Assembly: GCA_945875135.1 (NCBI GenBank)
Contig: CAMCJO010000039.1
Coordinates: 1 to 11,094 of the forward strand
Reading direction: 5' to 3'
Source of the DNA: an uncultured Porphyromonas sp.
GTDB lineage: Bacteria > Bacteroidota > Bacteroidia > Bacteroidales > Porphyromonadaceae
Length of the DNA stretch: 11,094 bases
Shown here: positions 1 to 8,146 of the stretch, one piece after another
Layout: the number at the start of each line of letters is the position of its first letter
How positions within the stretch are numbered: the stretch's first letter is position 1
Program-made: the position numbers and the translations under genes
Notes under the pieces: generated by a model
Databases searched by the model: none
What the model was told of the DNA's origin: nothing
The model's input: the letters and a program-made list of their open reading frames with translations, nothing else

Positions 1-1983
1 TGTAAGTTTACGCTTGATGCTACACTGCCCAAGTACCCCACCTTTGAGGAGGGCATCCGTCGAGCACCGGATAGGGGCTACAGCTTGACCCCTGCACAAA
101 CACGTGTGGCACTACAGAATGCGCTACGCTATGTACCTAAAGAGCTCCACGCTGAGCTAGCACCCGAGTTCCTCAAGGAGCTCAAGGAGCGTGGTAAGAT
201 CTACGCTTATCGCTATCGCCCCGAGGGTGACCTCAAGGCTGGTCCTATCGATAGCTACAAGGGTAAGTGTATCGAGGGTAAGGCTTTCCAGGTGATGATC
301 CACAACAACCTCTCACACGCCGTAGCACTCTACCCCTATGAGCTTGTCACCTATGGTGAGACAGGTCAGGTGTGCCAAAACTGGCTCCAGTATCGCCTCA
401 TCATCAAGTACCTCGAGGAGCTCACACAGGATCAGACACTAGTCATCGAGAGCGGACACCCGCTGGGACTCTTCGCTTCGCACCCCTCAGCTCCTCGTGT
501 CATCATCACCAACTCGATGATGGTCGGTCTCTACGACAATATCAAGGACTGGGAGATAGCTGCTCAGATGGGCGTCGCCAACTATGGTCAGATGACTGCT
601 GGTGGCTGGATGTACATCGGGCCACAGGGTATCGTACACGGCACATTCAATACGCTGCTCAACGCTGGTCGTCAGCAGCTACATATCCCGAGCGGTGGCA
701 ACCTCGCTGGTAAGCTCTTTGTCTCCTCTGGTCTAGGCGGCATGAGTGGCGCACAGCCTAAGGCTGCCGACATTGCAGGTGCTACCTCGATCACGGCTGA
801 GGTGGATATGTCTCGTATTATGACTCGCTACAATCAGGGCTGGGTCAAGCATATCGCTCAGACGATCCCCGAGGCGCTCAAGCTTGCTGAAGCGGGGTTG
901 AAGGCTGGTGAGCCTTGCTCTATCGCTTACCACGGTAATGTGGTCGACCTGCTGGAGTACTGCGTCGAGCACAATGTACATATCGACCTACTCTCCGACC
1001 AGACGAGCTGTCACGCTGTCTACGAGGGTGGTTACTGCCCTGTGTCGCTCACCTTTGAGGAGCGCACGGACCTGCTGGCACACGACAGAGAGCGTTTCTG
1101 CCAGGAGGTGGACAAGGGTCTGCACCGTCACTACGAGGCTATCAAGGCGCTGGTGGCTCGTGGCACTTACTTCTTTGATTATGGTAATGCCTTTATGAAG
1201 GCTTGCTTTGATGCTGGCATCCAGGAGATCTCTCGCAATGGTGTAGACGACAAGGATGGCTTCATCTGGCCAAGCTACGTAGAGGACATTATGGGTCCTG
1301 AGCTCTTTGACTATGGCTATGGTCCATTCCGCTGGGTATGCCTCAGCCACGACCATGAGGATCTGATCAAGACCGATCACGCCGCTATGGCGTGCATCGA
1401 TCCGGATCGTCGTGAGCAGGATCGTGACAACTATATATGGATACGCGACGCCGAGAAGAATCAGCTCGTCGTCGGTACCGAGGCTCGTATCCTCTACCAG
1501 GACGCTGCGGGCCGTCTGAAGATCGCCCTCAAGTTCAACGATATGGTACGTCGTGGCGAGGTCGGCCCGATCATGATCGGTCGTGACCACCACGATGTGA
1601 GCGGTACGGATAGCCCCTTCCGCGAGACATCCAACATACGTGACGGTAGTAACGTGATGGCCGACATGGCTGTCCAGTGCTTTGCGGGCAACTGCGCTCG
1701 TGGTATGAGCCTCGTCGCTCTGCACAACGGCGGTGGCGTCGGTATCGGCAAGGCAATCAACGGTGGCTTTGGTATGGTCCTCGATGGTAGCCGTCGTGTC
1801 GACGAGATCCTCCGTCAGGCTATGACGTGGGATGTCATGGGCGGTGTCGCTCGCCGTGCGTGGGCTCGCAATGAGAATGCGCTGTCTACCTCTCGCGAGT
1901 TCAACGAGGAGCACTCCGACCTCTACCACATCACCATCCCCTTCCTCGTGGATGACGCTCTCCTTGATGAGGTGCTGAAGTAA
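1..1983 (+). CDS. hutU: Urocanate hydratase (urocanase), 5' end outside the window
   Basis: This enzyme adds water to urocanate to give 4-imidazolone-5-propionate, the second step of histidine degradation, using tightly bound NAD+ in the cytoplasm. The frame is open from base 1 to the TAA at 1981, giving 660 codons. The TTG at 85 is internal, because the 28 codons before it read as homologous N-terminal sequence (RRAPDRGY followed by LTPAQTRVALQNALRY). Probably only some 10-25 residues are missing. Family blocks, counted in codons from base 1: GGMSGAQ at 246-252, in the NAD-binding region; GRDHHDVSGTDSPFRETSN from 527; HNGGGVGIG from 575; then a GVARRAW block. This is the long, animal-like form of about 670 residues, not the roughly 560-residue Pseudomonas type. 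Gly and Arg codons are strongly biased to GGT and CGT, more than in the downstream genes, suggesting high expression. No other hut gene is visible, so any partners would lie upstream. Confidence 0.96.
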   Translation, partial: CKFTLDATLPKYPTFEEGIRRAPDRGYSLTPAQTRVALQNALRYVPKELHAELAPEFLKELKERGKIYAYRYRPEGDLKAGPIDSYKGKCIEGKAFQVMIHNNLSHAVALYPYELVTYGETGQVCQNWLQYRLIIKYLEELTQDQTLVIESGHPLGLFASHPSAPRVIITNSMMVGLYDNIKDWEIAAQMGVANYGQMTAGGWMYIGPQGIVHGTFNTLLNAGRQQLHIPSGGNLAGKLFVSSGLGGMSGAQPKAADIAGATSITAEVDMSRIMTRYNQGWVKHIAQTIPEALKLAEAGLKAGEPCSIAYHGNVVDLLEYCVEHNVHIDLLSDQTSCHAVYEGGYCPVSLTFEERTDLLAHDRERFCQEVDKGLHRHYEAIKALVARGTYFFDYGNAFMKACFDAGIQEISRNGVDDKDGFIWPSYVEDIMGPELFDYGYGPFRWVCLSHDHEDLIKTDHAAMACIDPDRREQDRDNYIWIRDAEKNQLVVGTEARILYQDAAGRLKIALKFNDMVRRGEVGPIMIGRDHHDVSGTDSPFRETSNIRDGSNVMADMAVQCFAGNCARGMSLVALHNGGGVGIGKAINGGFGMVLDGSRRVDEILRQAMTWDVMGGVARRAWARNENALSTSREFNEEHSDLYHITIPFLVDDALLDEVLK

Positions 1984-2008
1984 ACCCTCATCAAGCACAA
2001 CGAAAAGC

Positions 2009-2049
2009 CTCGCCTCTCTAAGCGCACAGCTTAGGGGGCGAGTTTTTTT
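2009..2049 (+). terminator. Rho-independent terminator of hutU
   Basis: The outer stem CTCGCC (2009-2014) pairs with GGCGAG (2037-2042). The inner stem CTAAGC (2018-2023) pairs with GCTTAG (2029-2034) around the loop GCACA. A small asymmetric internal mismatch separates the two stems, and seven T residues follow at 2043-2049. The hairpin begins 26 bp after the hutU stop codon, so it should end the hut transcript. Confidence 0.88.
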
Positions 2050-2051
2050 CG

Positions 2052-2059
2052 TACATTTG
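2052..2059 (+). promoter_or_regulatory. Probable -7 promoter element for the Ca2+ ATPase gene
   Basis: TACATTTG is an exact match to the Bacteroidota -7 consensus TAnnTTTG, which is used by their primary sigma factor. It begins three bases after the T-tract of the hutU terminator and ends 18 bases before the ATG at 2078, predicting a leader of only about a dozen bases. I see no TTTG -33 partner at the usual 19-21 bp spacing; that region is terminator stem. There is no Shine-Dalgarno sequence, as is common in this phylum. Confidence 0.6.
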
Positions 2060-2077
2060 TCAGATACACACTGACTA

Positions 2078-4765
2078 ATGGAAGAAAGACACCACTATAC
2101 AGGACTAACGAATGCGCAGATTCTGGAGAGCCGCAAGAAGCATGGCGCAAATATCCTGACACCCCCTAAGAAAGCACCGCTATGGCGGCAGTTCTTGGAG
2201 AAGTTTGCCGATCCGCTCATCATCATTTTGCTGATTGCAGGCGGACTATCTATCGGCATCTCCTGCTACGAGTACTTCGGGCTAGGCGAGGGTGCCGAGG
2301 TCTTCTTCGAGCCGGTGGGTATCTTCGTGGCGATCTTGCTCGCTACGGGGCTTGCTTTTTACTTTGAGCTACAGGCAGACAAGGAGTTCACCATCCTCAA
2401 TCAGGTGCATGACGACGAGCTGGTGACCCTCATCCGCAATGGCAACGTAACGCAAGTGCCACGCCGTGAGGTGGTCGTGGGCGACATCGTACGCCTAAGC
2501 ACTGGCGAGGAGGTGCCAGCCGACTGCCAGCTACTCGAGGCGACGATGCTACAAATGGACGAGTCTACCCTCACGGGAGAGCCATTCTGCAACAAGAGCG
2601 TTCACCCAGCGGAGTTTGACAAGCGTGCTACCTATCCGACCAATCAGGTGATGAAAGGGACCAAAGTGATGGAGGGGCACGGCATCTGCGAGGTCCTCGC
2701 CGTGGGCGACAAGACAGAGCAGGGCAAAGTGTTCGAAGCGGTTCAAATCGTGGATGACGTCAAGACACCGCTCAGCGAACAGCTCGACGGTCTGGGAAAG
2801 TGGGTCACGAGGGTGAGCTACGGCATCGCAGCCCTCATCGTGGTGGGGCGTATCGTCGCTTACCTTGTCGCCAATGGCACCGACCTTTTTGGTTCTCTAG
2901 AGCAGGCGACACCTTTCTTTGCCTACATCTTGCAAACTTTGATGATTGCCGTGACGCTCATCGTCGTGGCCGTGCCAGAGGGTTTGCCGATGGCGGTGAC
3001 GCTGAGCTTAGCCTACAGCATGCGTCGCATGCTACGGACCAACAACTTAGTGCGCAAAATGCACGCTTGCGAGACGATGGGCGCGACGACTGTCATCTGC
3101 ACCGACAAGACGGGTACGCTGACGCAAAACCAGATGAGTGTCGACGAGATGAAGCTCTACGGCGACACCCCTCAGGATCTACTCCACGAGGGCATTGCGG
3201 TCAATTCAACCGCCTCGCTCGATCTCTCCGACTCCGCCAATCCACAGGTGCTAGGCAACCCGACGGAGGGTGCGCTACTCCTATGGCTTCATGGTCAGGG
3301 CGTAGACTACCGCTCTTTGCGAGAGGAGGCAGAGACGGTAGCTGAGGTGCCCTTCTCCACAGAGCGCAAGTACATGGCGACACTCGTTGAGTCGCCTGCA
3401 TTGCAAGGCAAGCGGGTACTCTATATTAAAGGAGCTCCCGAGATTGTCTTCGACCTGTGCGCTGAGTCTGCTGTCAGCCGTGAGGAGCTGGAGCAGCAGT
3501 TGGCTGAGTATCAGCGTCGCGCCATGCGTACGCTAGGCTTTGCCTACCAATTGGTCGAGGAGGGCGACTCGGTGATTGAGTCTGGTCAATTGACCGCCAG
3601 CAAGCTCCACTTCATCGGTGTAGTCGCCATCGCCGACCCCGTCCGCGTGGAGGTGCCCGCCGCGGTGCAGGAGTGTATTGACGCGGGGATCGATGTGAAG
3701 GTGGTCACAGGCGACACCTCTGGCACGGCACGCGAGATAGCTCGTCAGATCGGGCTGTGGAACGACAGCCGGGATGGAGCAAAGAGCATCATCACGGGAC
3801 CGGACTTTGCTGCGCTCTCTGACGAAGAGCTCCTAGCACGTGTCAACGAACTGAAGATCATCTCTCGAGCGCGCCCGATGGACAAGAAGCGACTCGTCGA
3901 GGCACTCCAAAGCAAAGGTCACGTGGTGGCTGTCACGGGCGACGGCACCAACGATGCGCCGGCTCTGCGTGTGGCACACGTGGGGCTCTCCATGGGCGAT
4001 GGTACGAGCGTTGCCAAGGAGGCTTCTGACATTACGATCATCGACAACTCCTTTAGCAGTATCGGCAAGGCCGTCATGTGGGGACGCTCACTTTATCAAA
4101 ACATTCAGCGCTTCCTCCTCTTCCAGTTGACTGTCAATGTGACCGCTTGTCTACTCGTTCTCTGTGGCGCCTTTATGGGTACGGAGTCACCGCTGACTGT
4201 CACGCAGATGCTTTGGATTAATCTGATTATGGACACTTTTGCTGCGATGGCACTCGCCTCGCTACCACCCTCCGAGAGCGTGATGCAGGAGAAGCCACGA
4301 GACCGCAACGCTTTCATCCTCAACAGGCCGATGCTACGCGAGATCATCGGCGTGGGGGGCTTCTTCTTTGCGATGCTCCTGGTGCTGCTCTACATCTTCC
4401 AGCGCACTGACGTGACGCAGCTGACCGACCTACTCACGATGCGGCTCGGCCCCAAGGGACACATCTCAGCGTACGAGCAGACGCTCCTCTTCACGATCTT
4501 CGTGATGACACACTTCTTCTACCTCTTCAATGCGCGCGCCTTCGAGACGGGGCGCAGTGCGCTTCACTTCAAGGGGTGCCGCGGACTGCTCACCATCGTT
4601 GCGATCATCCTCATTGGTCAGATAGCGATGGTCGAGGTGCCAGGGATACAGCAGTTCTTCAACGTGACGGGGCTCAAGCTTATCGACTGGGTCATCATCT
4701 TCGTCGGCTCCTCGCTCGTCCTCTGGGTGCGTGAGCTGTGGCATCTCGTGACGAGTAGAAGTTAG
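2078..4765 (+). CDS. P-type Ca2+-transporting ATPase, PMCA-like (P2B)
   Basis: This is an inner-membrane ion pump that uses ATP to move Ca2+ out of the cytoplasm. Its 895 residues follow the full P-type order: an N-terminal cation-ATPase domain; a first hairpin of membrane helices at about 45-110; an actuator domain with TGEP at 166-169; PEGLP at 300-304 in membrane helix 4; the phosphorylation motif DKTGTLT with Asp343; KGAPE at 451-455 in the nucleotide-binding domain; TGDGTNDAP from 620; then about six C-terminal helices. Helix 6 carries NLIMD at 715-719. PEGLP together with N-x3-D is the P2B pattern, a family that carries one Ca2+ per cycle. There is no calmodulin-binding tail, as expected in bacteria. 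The actuator loop reads TGEP where most relatives have TGES. The ATG at 2078 gives a normal N-terminus. The last codons and the TAG stop lie inside the tandem heptad repeat that begins at 4758. Ca2+ specificity is inferred from family motifs. Confidence 0.93.
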   Translation: MEERHHYTGLTNAQILESRKKHGANILTPPKKAPLWRQFLEKFADPLIIILLIAGGLSIGISCYEYFGLGEGAEVFFEPVGIFVAILLATGLAFYFELQADKEFTILNQVHDDELVTLIRNGNVTQVPRREVVVGDIVRLSTGEEVPADCQLLEATMLQMDESTLTGEPFCNKSVHPAEFDKRATYPTNQVMKGTKVMEGHGICEVLAVGDKTEQGKVFEAVQIVDDVKTPLSEQLDGLGKWVTRVSYGIAALIVVGRIVAYLVANGTDLFGSLEQATPFFAYILQTLMIAVTLIVVAVPEGLPMAVTLSLAYSMRRMLRTNNLVRKMHACETMGATTVICTDKTGTLTQNQMSVDEMKLYGDTPQDLLHEGIAVNSTASLDLSDSANPQVLGNPTEGALLLWLHGQGVDYRSLREEAETVAEVPFSTERKYMATLVESPALQGKRVLYIKGAPEIVFDLCAESAVSREELEQQLAEYQRRAMRTLGFAYQLVEEGDSVIESGQLTASKLHFIGVVAIADPVRVEVPAAVQECIDAGIDVKVVTGDTSGTAREIARQIGLWNDSRDGAKSIITGPDFAALSDEELLARVNELKIISRARPMDKKRLVEALQSKGHVVAVTGDGTNDAPALRVAHVGLSMGDGTSVAKEASDITIIDNSFSSIGKAVMWGRSLYQNIQRFLLFQLTVNVTACLLVLCGAFMGTESPLTVTQMLWINLIMDTFAAMALASLPPSESVMQEKPRDRNAFILNRPMLREIIGVGGFFFAMLLVLLYIFQRTDVTQLTDLLTMRLGPKGHISAYEQTLLFTIFVMTHFFYLFNARAFETGRSALHFKGCRGLLTIVAIILIGQIAMVEVPGIQQFFNVTGLKLIDWVIIFVGSSLVLWVRELWHLVTSRS

Positions 4766-4865
4766 AGATTAGAGATTAGAAGTTAGAAATTAGAGATCGG
4801 AGGAGTCGGAGTGCTAGTGCCTCTAGGGTCTAACCTCTAACTTCTAATCTCTAACCTCTAATTTC
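4758..4865. repeat. Inverted repeat of tandem 7-bp units (heptad foldback)
   Basis: The left arm (4758-4799) is six tandem 7-mers of form GARRTTA: GAAGTTA, GAGATTA, GAGATTA, GAAGTTA, GAAATTA and a degenerate GAGATCG. The right arm (4831-4865) is five units in reverse orientation: TAACCTC, TAACTTC, TAATCTC, TAACCTC, TAATTTC. The arms are complementary over about 35 bp with a few A-C mismatches or G-U pairs, and enclose about 31 bp that contain a smaller possible GAGG/CCTC stem. The transcript should form a long imperfect hairpin, possibly ending the ATPase mRNA, although no T-tract follows. The ATPase stop codon (4763-4765) sits in the first unit and the uvrA -7 element starts two bases after the last. 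Similar TAACTTC-type tandem repeats occur, to my recollection, between genes in related Bacteroidota. Confidence 0.85.
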
Positions 4866-4866
4866 G

Positions 4867-4874
4867 TATCTTTG
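4867..4874 (+). promoter_or_regulatory. Probable -7 promoter element for uvrA
   Basis: TATCTTTG matches the Bacteroidota TAnnTTTG consensus exactly. It ends 20 bases before the ATG at 4895. A TTG codon at 4877 is in frame, but it would lie at or before the predicted transcription start, so this element favours the ATG as the true start. No clear -33 TTTG is visible; that position falls inside the heptad repeat. Confidence 0.65.
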
Positions 4875-4894
4875 CTTTGATAAAAGAAGTAGCT

Positions 4895-7732
4895 ATGAAA
4901 AGGAGTCCCCTCAATGATATCATAATCCGTGGTTGTCGCGTCAACAACCTCAAAGGTATAGACCTCGACATACCGCGTGGGGAGCTGGTCGTCATCACAG
5001 GTGTGAGCGGATCGGGCAAGAGTTCGCTCGCCTTCGACACGCTCTACGCTGAGGGGCAGCGTCGCTATGTGGATAGCCTGTCGTCGTACGCACGGCAGTT
5101 TCTCATGCGTATGAAGAAGCCTGAGTGCGACCAGATTAAGAACCTCCCGCCTGCCGTCGCTATCGAGCAGCGGGTGGTTAGTCGCAATCCACGCTCTACT
5201 GTCGGCACCTCCTCAGAGATTGACGACTACCTGCGTGTCTTGATGGCTCGTGTGGGCAAGCTCTACTCGCCTATCAGTGGCGAACTGGTCAAGCGACACA
5301 CCGCTGCCGATGTCGTCGAGGCGGCTCATCAGATTCCGCCCGATAGCAAGCTTTACATCTTAGCAGATCTCTATCCGCCTGAGGGACGGCGTCTCATCGA
5401 GCATCTGATGCTTCTCCAGGGGCAAGGGTACAACCGTGTCCTCATTGACGATACCATCTATCGTATCGAGGATGTGAGCAATAAAGAGCTACGCGAGGCG
5501 AAGCAGGTGCAGCTGATCGTAGATCGTCTGACCGTCCGCACGGGCGACGATAGCTACGAGTCGCGCCTCGGGGACTCTATCGAGATAGCACTCTACGAGG
5601 GTCGGGAGACCTGCGCCCTACGCTGGCAAGATAGCGAGGGTGCTTGGAGTAGCGAGGGCAGGCGCAACTTTAGCGCACGCTTTGAGGCAGATGGGCGGAC
5701 CTTTACGGAGCCTACGCCAGACCTCTTCAACTTCAATAGCCCTGCGGGTGCCTGCACCGTTTGCGGAGGCTTTGGCTCTATCCTTGGCATTGACCCTGAG
5801 CGGGTAATCCCCGACGATAGTCTCTCGCTCTACGAGGGGTGCGTGGATTGCTGGCGTGGGGCTAAGTCTTCCGAGTGGGCGAAAGCTTTCATGCACGAGG
5901 CGAAGCGCTTTGACTTCCCCATCCACACACCCTATGCTGAGCTAACGCAAGAGCAGCGTGACCTGCTTTGGCACGGACACGAAGGCGGAGGCTGGGGCAA
6001 AGGAACGCTCTACGGCATCGACGACTACTTCGCCATGCTCCAGAAGGACATTTACAAGATCCAAAACCGTGTTCGCCTAGCGCATTATCGGGGCAAGAGC
6101 GAGTGCTACGCCTGCCACGGCGGTAGGCTCAAGGAGGATGCTCTGCTCTTTACCTATATGGGTAAGAACTTTTACCAGATCGGGCAGATGTCGATCCGTG
6201 AGGCATTGACCTTCTTTGCCCAAGAGCTGGAGGATCCCGATGAGGCGAAGATAGCGGAGCGTCCGCTCAAAGAGATCCGCAACCGACTCCGCACGCTAGA
6301 CGGCGTGGGGCTCGGTTACCTGACCCTAGACAGACGCTCTAACACGCTCTCGGGCGGGGAGAGCCAGCGCATCAACCTAGCGACACGTCTGGGCAACAGC
6401 CTCGTCGGCTCGATGTACATACTGGATGAGCCGAGCATCGGACTGCACGACCGCGACACCGATCGGCTGATCTCGGTCATCAAGGAGCTGCGTGACCAGG
6501 GCAACACGGTCATCGTCGTGGAGCATGACGAGCTGACGATACGTGCGGCCGACTACCTGATTGATATGGGGCTTGATGCGGGTCGTCTCGGTGGCGAGGT
6601 GATCTACCACGGCAAGCCGAGCGACATTACGCCCAAGACGCCGGGCTACACGGCGGCTTATCTGACGGGGCGCGAGGAGATACCGGTGCCAAAGCTCCGT
6701 CGCCCGGTGCAGCGCAAGCTGACAATGCACCGTGTGCATAAGAACAATCTGAAGGGCTTCGACGTGGACATACCGCTCTTTAACATGACGGTGATCACGG
6801 GCGTGAGCGGTTCGGGCAAGAGTACCCTCATCTCCGACCTCCTTGTGGAGGAGCTACAGCGCATCATCAATGCACGTCCTCGGGAGACGCAGAGCCGTAT
6901 GCTGACGGGAGACGTTGACCTCGTGGAGCAGGTCCTCTACGTGGACCAAAACAGCGTGGGACGCAGCACACGCTCCAATCCGGTCACCTACATAGATGCC
7001 TTTACGCCGATCCGCGAGCTGTACGCTGACCAGCCTTTGGCAAAGCAGATGGGCTACAAGCCTTACTTCTTCTCCTTTAATAAGGAGGGGGGACGCTGCG
7101 AAGTGTGCAAGGGAGATGGCGTCGTCGAGGTGCCGATGCAGTTCATGACGGACATCACGCTGGTCTGCGATGCTTGCGAGGGGAAGCGCTTTCAGAAGAA
7201 CATCCTCGAAGTGACCTACCACGGAGTCAATATTTACGACCTGCTGGAGATGACGGTGGACCAAGCGATAGAGTTCTTTACCAAGTACCCAGCCGACCAG
7301 ACCACTTCGATCATTCGTCTCCTCGAGGGGTTGCAGCGTGTCGGGCTAGGCTACCTACAGCTAGGGCAAAACAGCTCGACGCTCTCGGGCGGTGAGAACC
7401 AGCGCCTCAAGCTTGCCTACTACCTCGGTCGCGATCACGAGCCACACACGCTCTTCGTCTTCGATGAGCCGACCACAGGACTACACTTTCACGACATATC
7501 TACGCTCCTAGCCGCTTTCCGAGACTTGATCGACCAGGGGCACTCGGTGCTGATCATCGAGCACAATATGGAGGTGATCAAGAGCGCCGACTACATCATC
7601 GACCTAGGACCCGACGGGGGCGACAAGGGTGGACAGCTCGTGGTGGCTGGCACGCCCGAGGAGGTGGCCGCCTGCCCCGAATCGATCACGGGTCACTACC
7701 TCAAGGAGAAGCTCTCACCCCGCAAAGCGTAA
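4895..7732 (+). CDS. uvrA: UvrA-family excision-repair ATPase (excinuclease ABC subunit A)
   Basis: UvrA is the DNA-damage sensor of nucleotide excision repair; a dimer scans DNA and loads UvrB. The ATG at 4895 gives 945 residues, a normal UvrA length, starting MKRSPLNDI. There are two ABC ATPase modules. The first has Walker A GVSGSGKSS from 36, signature SGGESQR at 486-492 and Walker B ILDEPSIGLHDRD just after 505. The second has Walker A GVSGSGKS from 636, signature SGGENQR at 831-837 and Walker B FDEPTTGLH. Zinc pairs are intact: C287/C290 with C404/C407, and C735/C738 with C758/C761. SRNPRSTVGT marks the start of the UvrB-interaction segment. That segment is divergent: after the ARVGKLYS stretch it reads PISGELVKRHT, lacking the Cys-Pro-x-His-Gly motif usual in UvrA1. 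This may therefore be the second UvrA paralogue that Bacteroidota often carry. The merR-type gene follows 6 bp later. Confidence 0.93.
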   Translation: MKRSPLNDIIIRGCRVNNLKGIDLDIPRGELVVITGVSGSGKSSLAFDTLYAEGQRRYVDSLSSYARQFLMRMKKPECDQIKNLPPAVAIEQRVVSRNPRSTVGTSSEIDDYLRVLMARVGKLYSPISGELVKRHTAADVVEAAHQIPPDSKLYILADLYPPEGRRLIEHLMLLQGQGYNRVLIDDTIYRIEDVSNKELREAKQVQLIVDRLTVRTGDDSYESRLGDSIEIALYEGRETCALRWQDSEGAWSSEGRRNFSARFEADGRTFTEPTPDLFNFNSPAGACTVCGGFGSILGIDPERVIPDDSLSLYEGCVDCWRGAKSSEWAKAFMHEAKRFDFPIHTPYAELTQEQRDLLWHGHEGGGWGKGTLYGIDDYFAMLQKDIYKIQNRVRLAHYRGKSECYACHGGRLKEDALLFTYMGKNFYQIGQMSIREALTFFAQELEDPDEAKIAERPLKEIRNRLRTLDGVGLGYLTLDRRSNTLSGGESQRINLATRLGNSLVGSMYILDEPSIGLHDRDTDRLISVIKELRDQGNTVIVVEHDELTIRAADYLIDMGLDAGRLGGEVIYHGKPSDITPKTPGYTAAYLTGREEIPVPKLRRPVQRKLTMHRVHKNNLKGFDVDIPLFNMTVITGVSGSGKSTLISDLLVEELQRIINARPRETQSRMLTGDVDLVEQVLYVDQNSVGRSTRSNPVTYIDAFTPIRELYADQPLAKQMGYKPYFFSFNKEGGRCEVCKGDGVVEVPMQFMTDITLVCDACEGKRFQKNILEVTYHGVNIYDLLEMTVDQAIEFFTKYPADQTTSIIRLLEGLQRVGLGYLQLGQNSSTLSGGENQRLKLAYYLGRDHEPHTLFVFDEPTTGLHFHDISTLLAAFRDLIDQGHSVLIIEHNMEVIKSADYIIDLGPDGGDKGGQLVVAGTPEEVAACPESITGHYLKEKLSPRKA

Positions 7733-7738
7733 GACCCT

Positions 7739-8122
7739 ATGGACAGCAAAAAGCTCTACTACTCTCACCGAGAGGTGGCCGACATGCTCGAGGAGGCGCA
7801 GTCGACGGTGCGCTACTGGGTCGAGACCTTTGCCGTGCAGGTGCGTCGTAGTAGCACGGGACGACTCAAGTACTCGCAAGATAATCTGCGCAAACTGCAG
7901 CTGATCCGTCACCTGCTACGAGAGTCCAACCTGACGATCGACGGTGCCAAGGCAACTCTCCGACACAATCCCCAAGAGGCGGAGCAACGTGCCGAGGCGA
8001 TCGCCCAGCTCAAAGCGGTGCGCGACGAACTTGTCGAGCTGCGTCAGCTCATCGAGCAGATCGAGCGCTACACCTCCGCCAGCGAAGTGCGTGACCGCCT
8101 CCGTCAAGAGGGACTACTCTAG
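7739..8122 (+). CDS. Small MerR-family helix-turn-helix protein
   Basis: This is a 127-residue probable DNA-binding regulator. Residues about 7-75 form a MerR-type winged helix: LYYSHREVADMLEEAQSTVR is the helix-turn-helix, followed by a wing (STGRLKYSQDNLRKL) and the helix pair LIRHLLRES...TIDGAKATL. Residues about 80-115 have leucine and isoleucine heptads (LKAVRDELVELRQLIEQIE), a likely dimerising coiled coil. There is no effector-binding domain and no cysteine at all, so metal or thiol sensing of the SoxR or ZntR kind is unlikely. Short MerR-like proteins of this build are common in Bacteroidota, and I know of no assigned function. The start lies 6 bp after the uvrA stop with no promoter between, so the two should be co-transcribed. 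No Shine-Dalgarno sequence is seen; translational coupling to uvrA is plausible. Its target genes cannot be told from the sequence. Confidence 0.88.
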   Translation: MDSKKLYYSHREVADMLEEAQSTVRYWVETFAVQVRRSSTGRLKYSQDNLRKLQLIRHLLRESNLTIDGAKATLRHNPQEAEQRAEAIAQLKAVRDELVELRQLIEQIERYTSASEVRDRLRQEGLL

Positions 8123-8146
8123 CCCCTCGCTGCCGCAAATCTCACG

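Noticed and set aside
85..87. TTG at 85 as the start of hutU
   Set aside because: The frame is open to base 1 and the upstream codons encode family-like N-terminal sequence, so the gene begins outside the window.
988..1998. 336-codon open frame on the - strand opposite hutU
   Set aside because: It lies entirely antisense to conserved urocanase sequence, has no recognisable domain and is explained by the strong codon bias of hutU, which keeps stops out of that frame.
2800..3345. 181-codon + strand frame inside the ATPase gene
   Set aside because: It overlaps the phosphorylation and membrane motifs of the ATPase in another frame and encodes a low-complexity Arg/Asp/Gly-rich product with no domain.
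4758..4865. CRISPR-like array
   Set aside because: The units are 7 bp, directly abutting with no spacers, and the two arms are inverted. This is a tandem-repeat foldback.
4877..4879. TTG at 4877 as the start of uvrA
   Set aside because: It sits three bases after the -7 element, at or before the expected transcription start. The ATG at 4895 gives the normal UvrA N-terminus.
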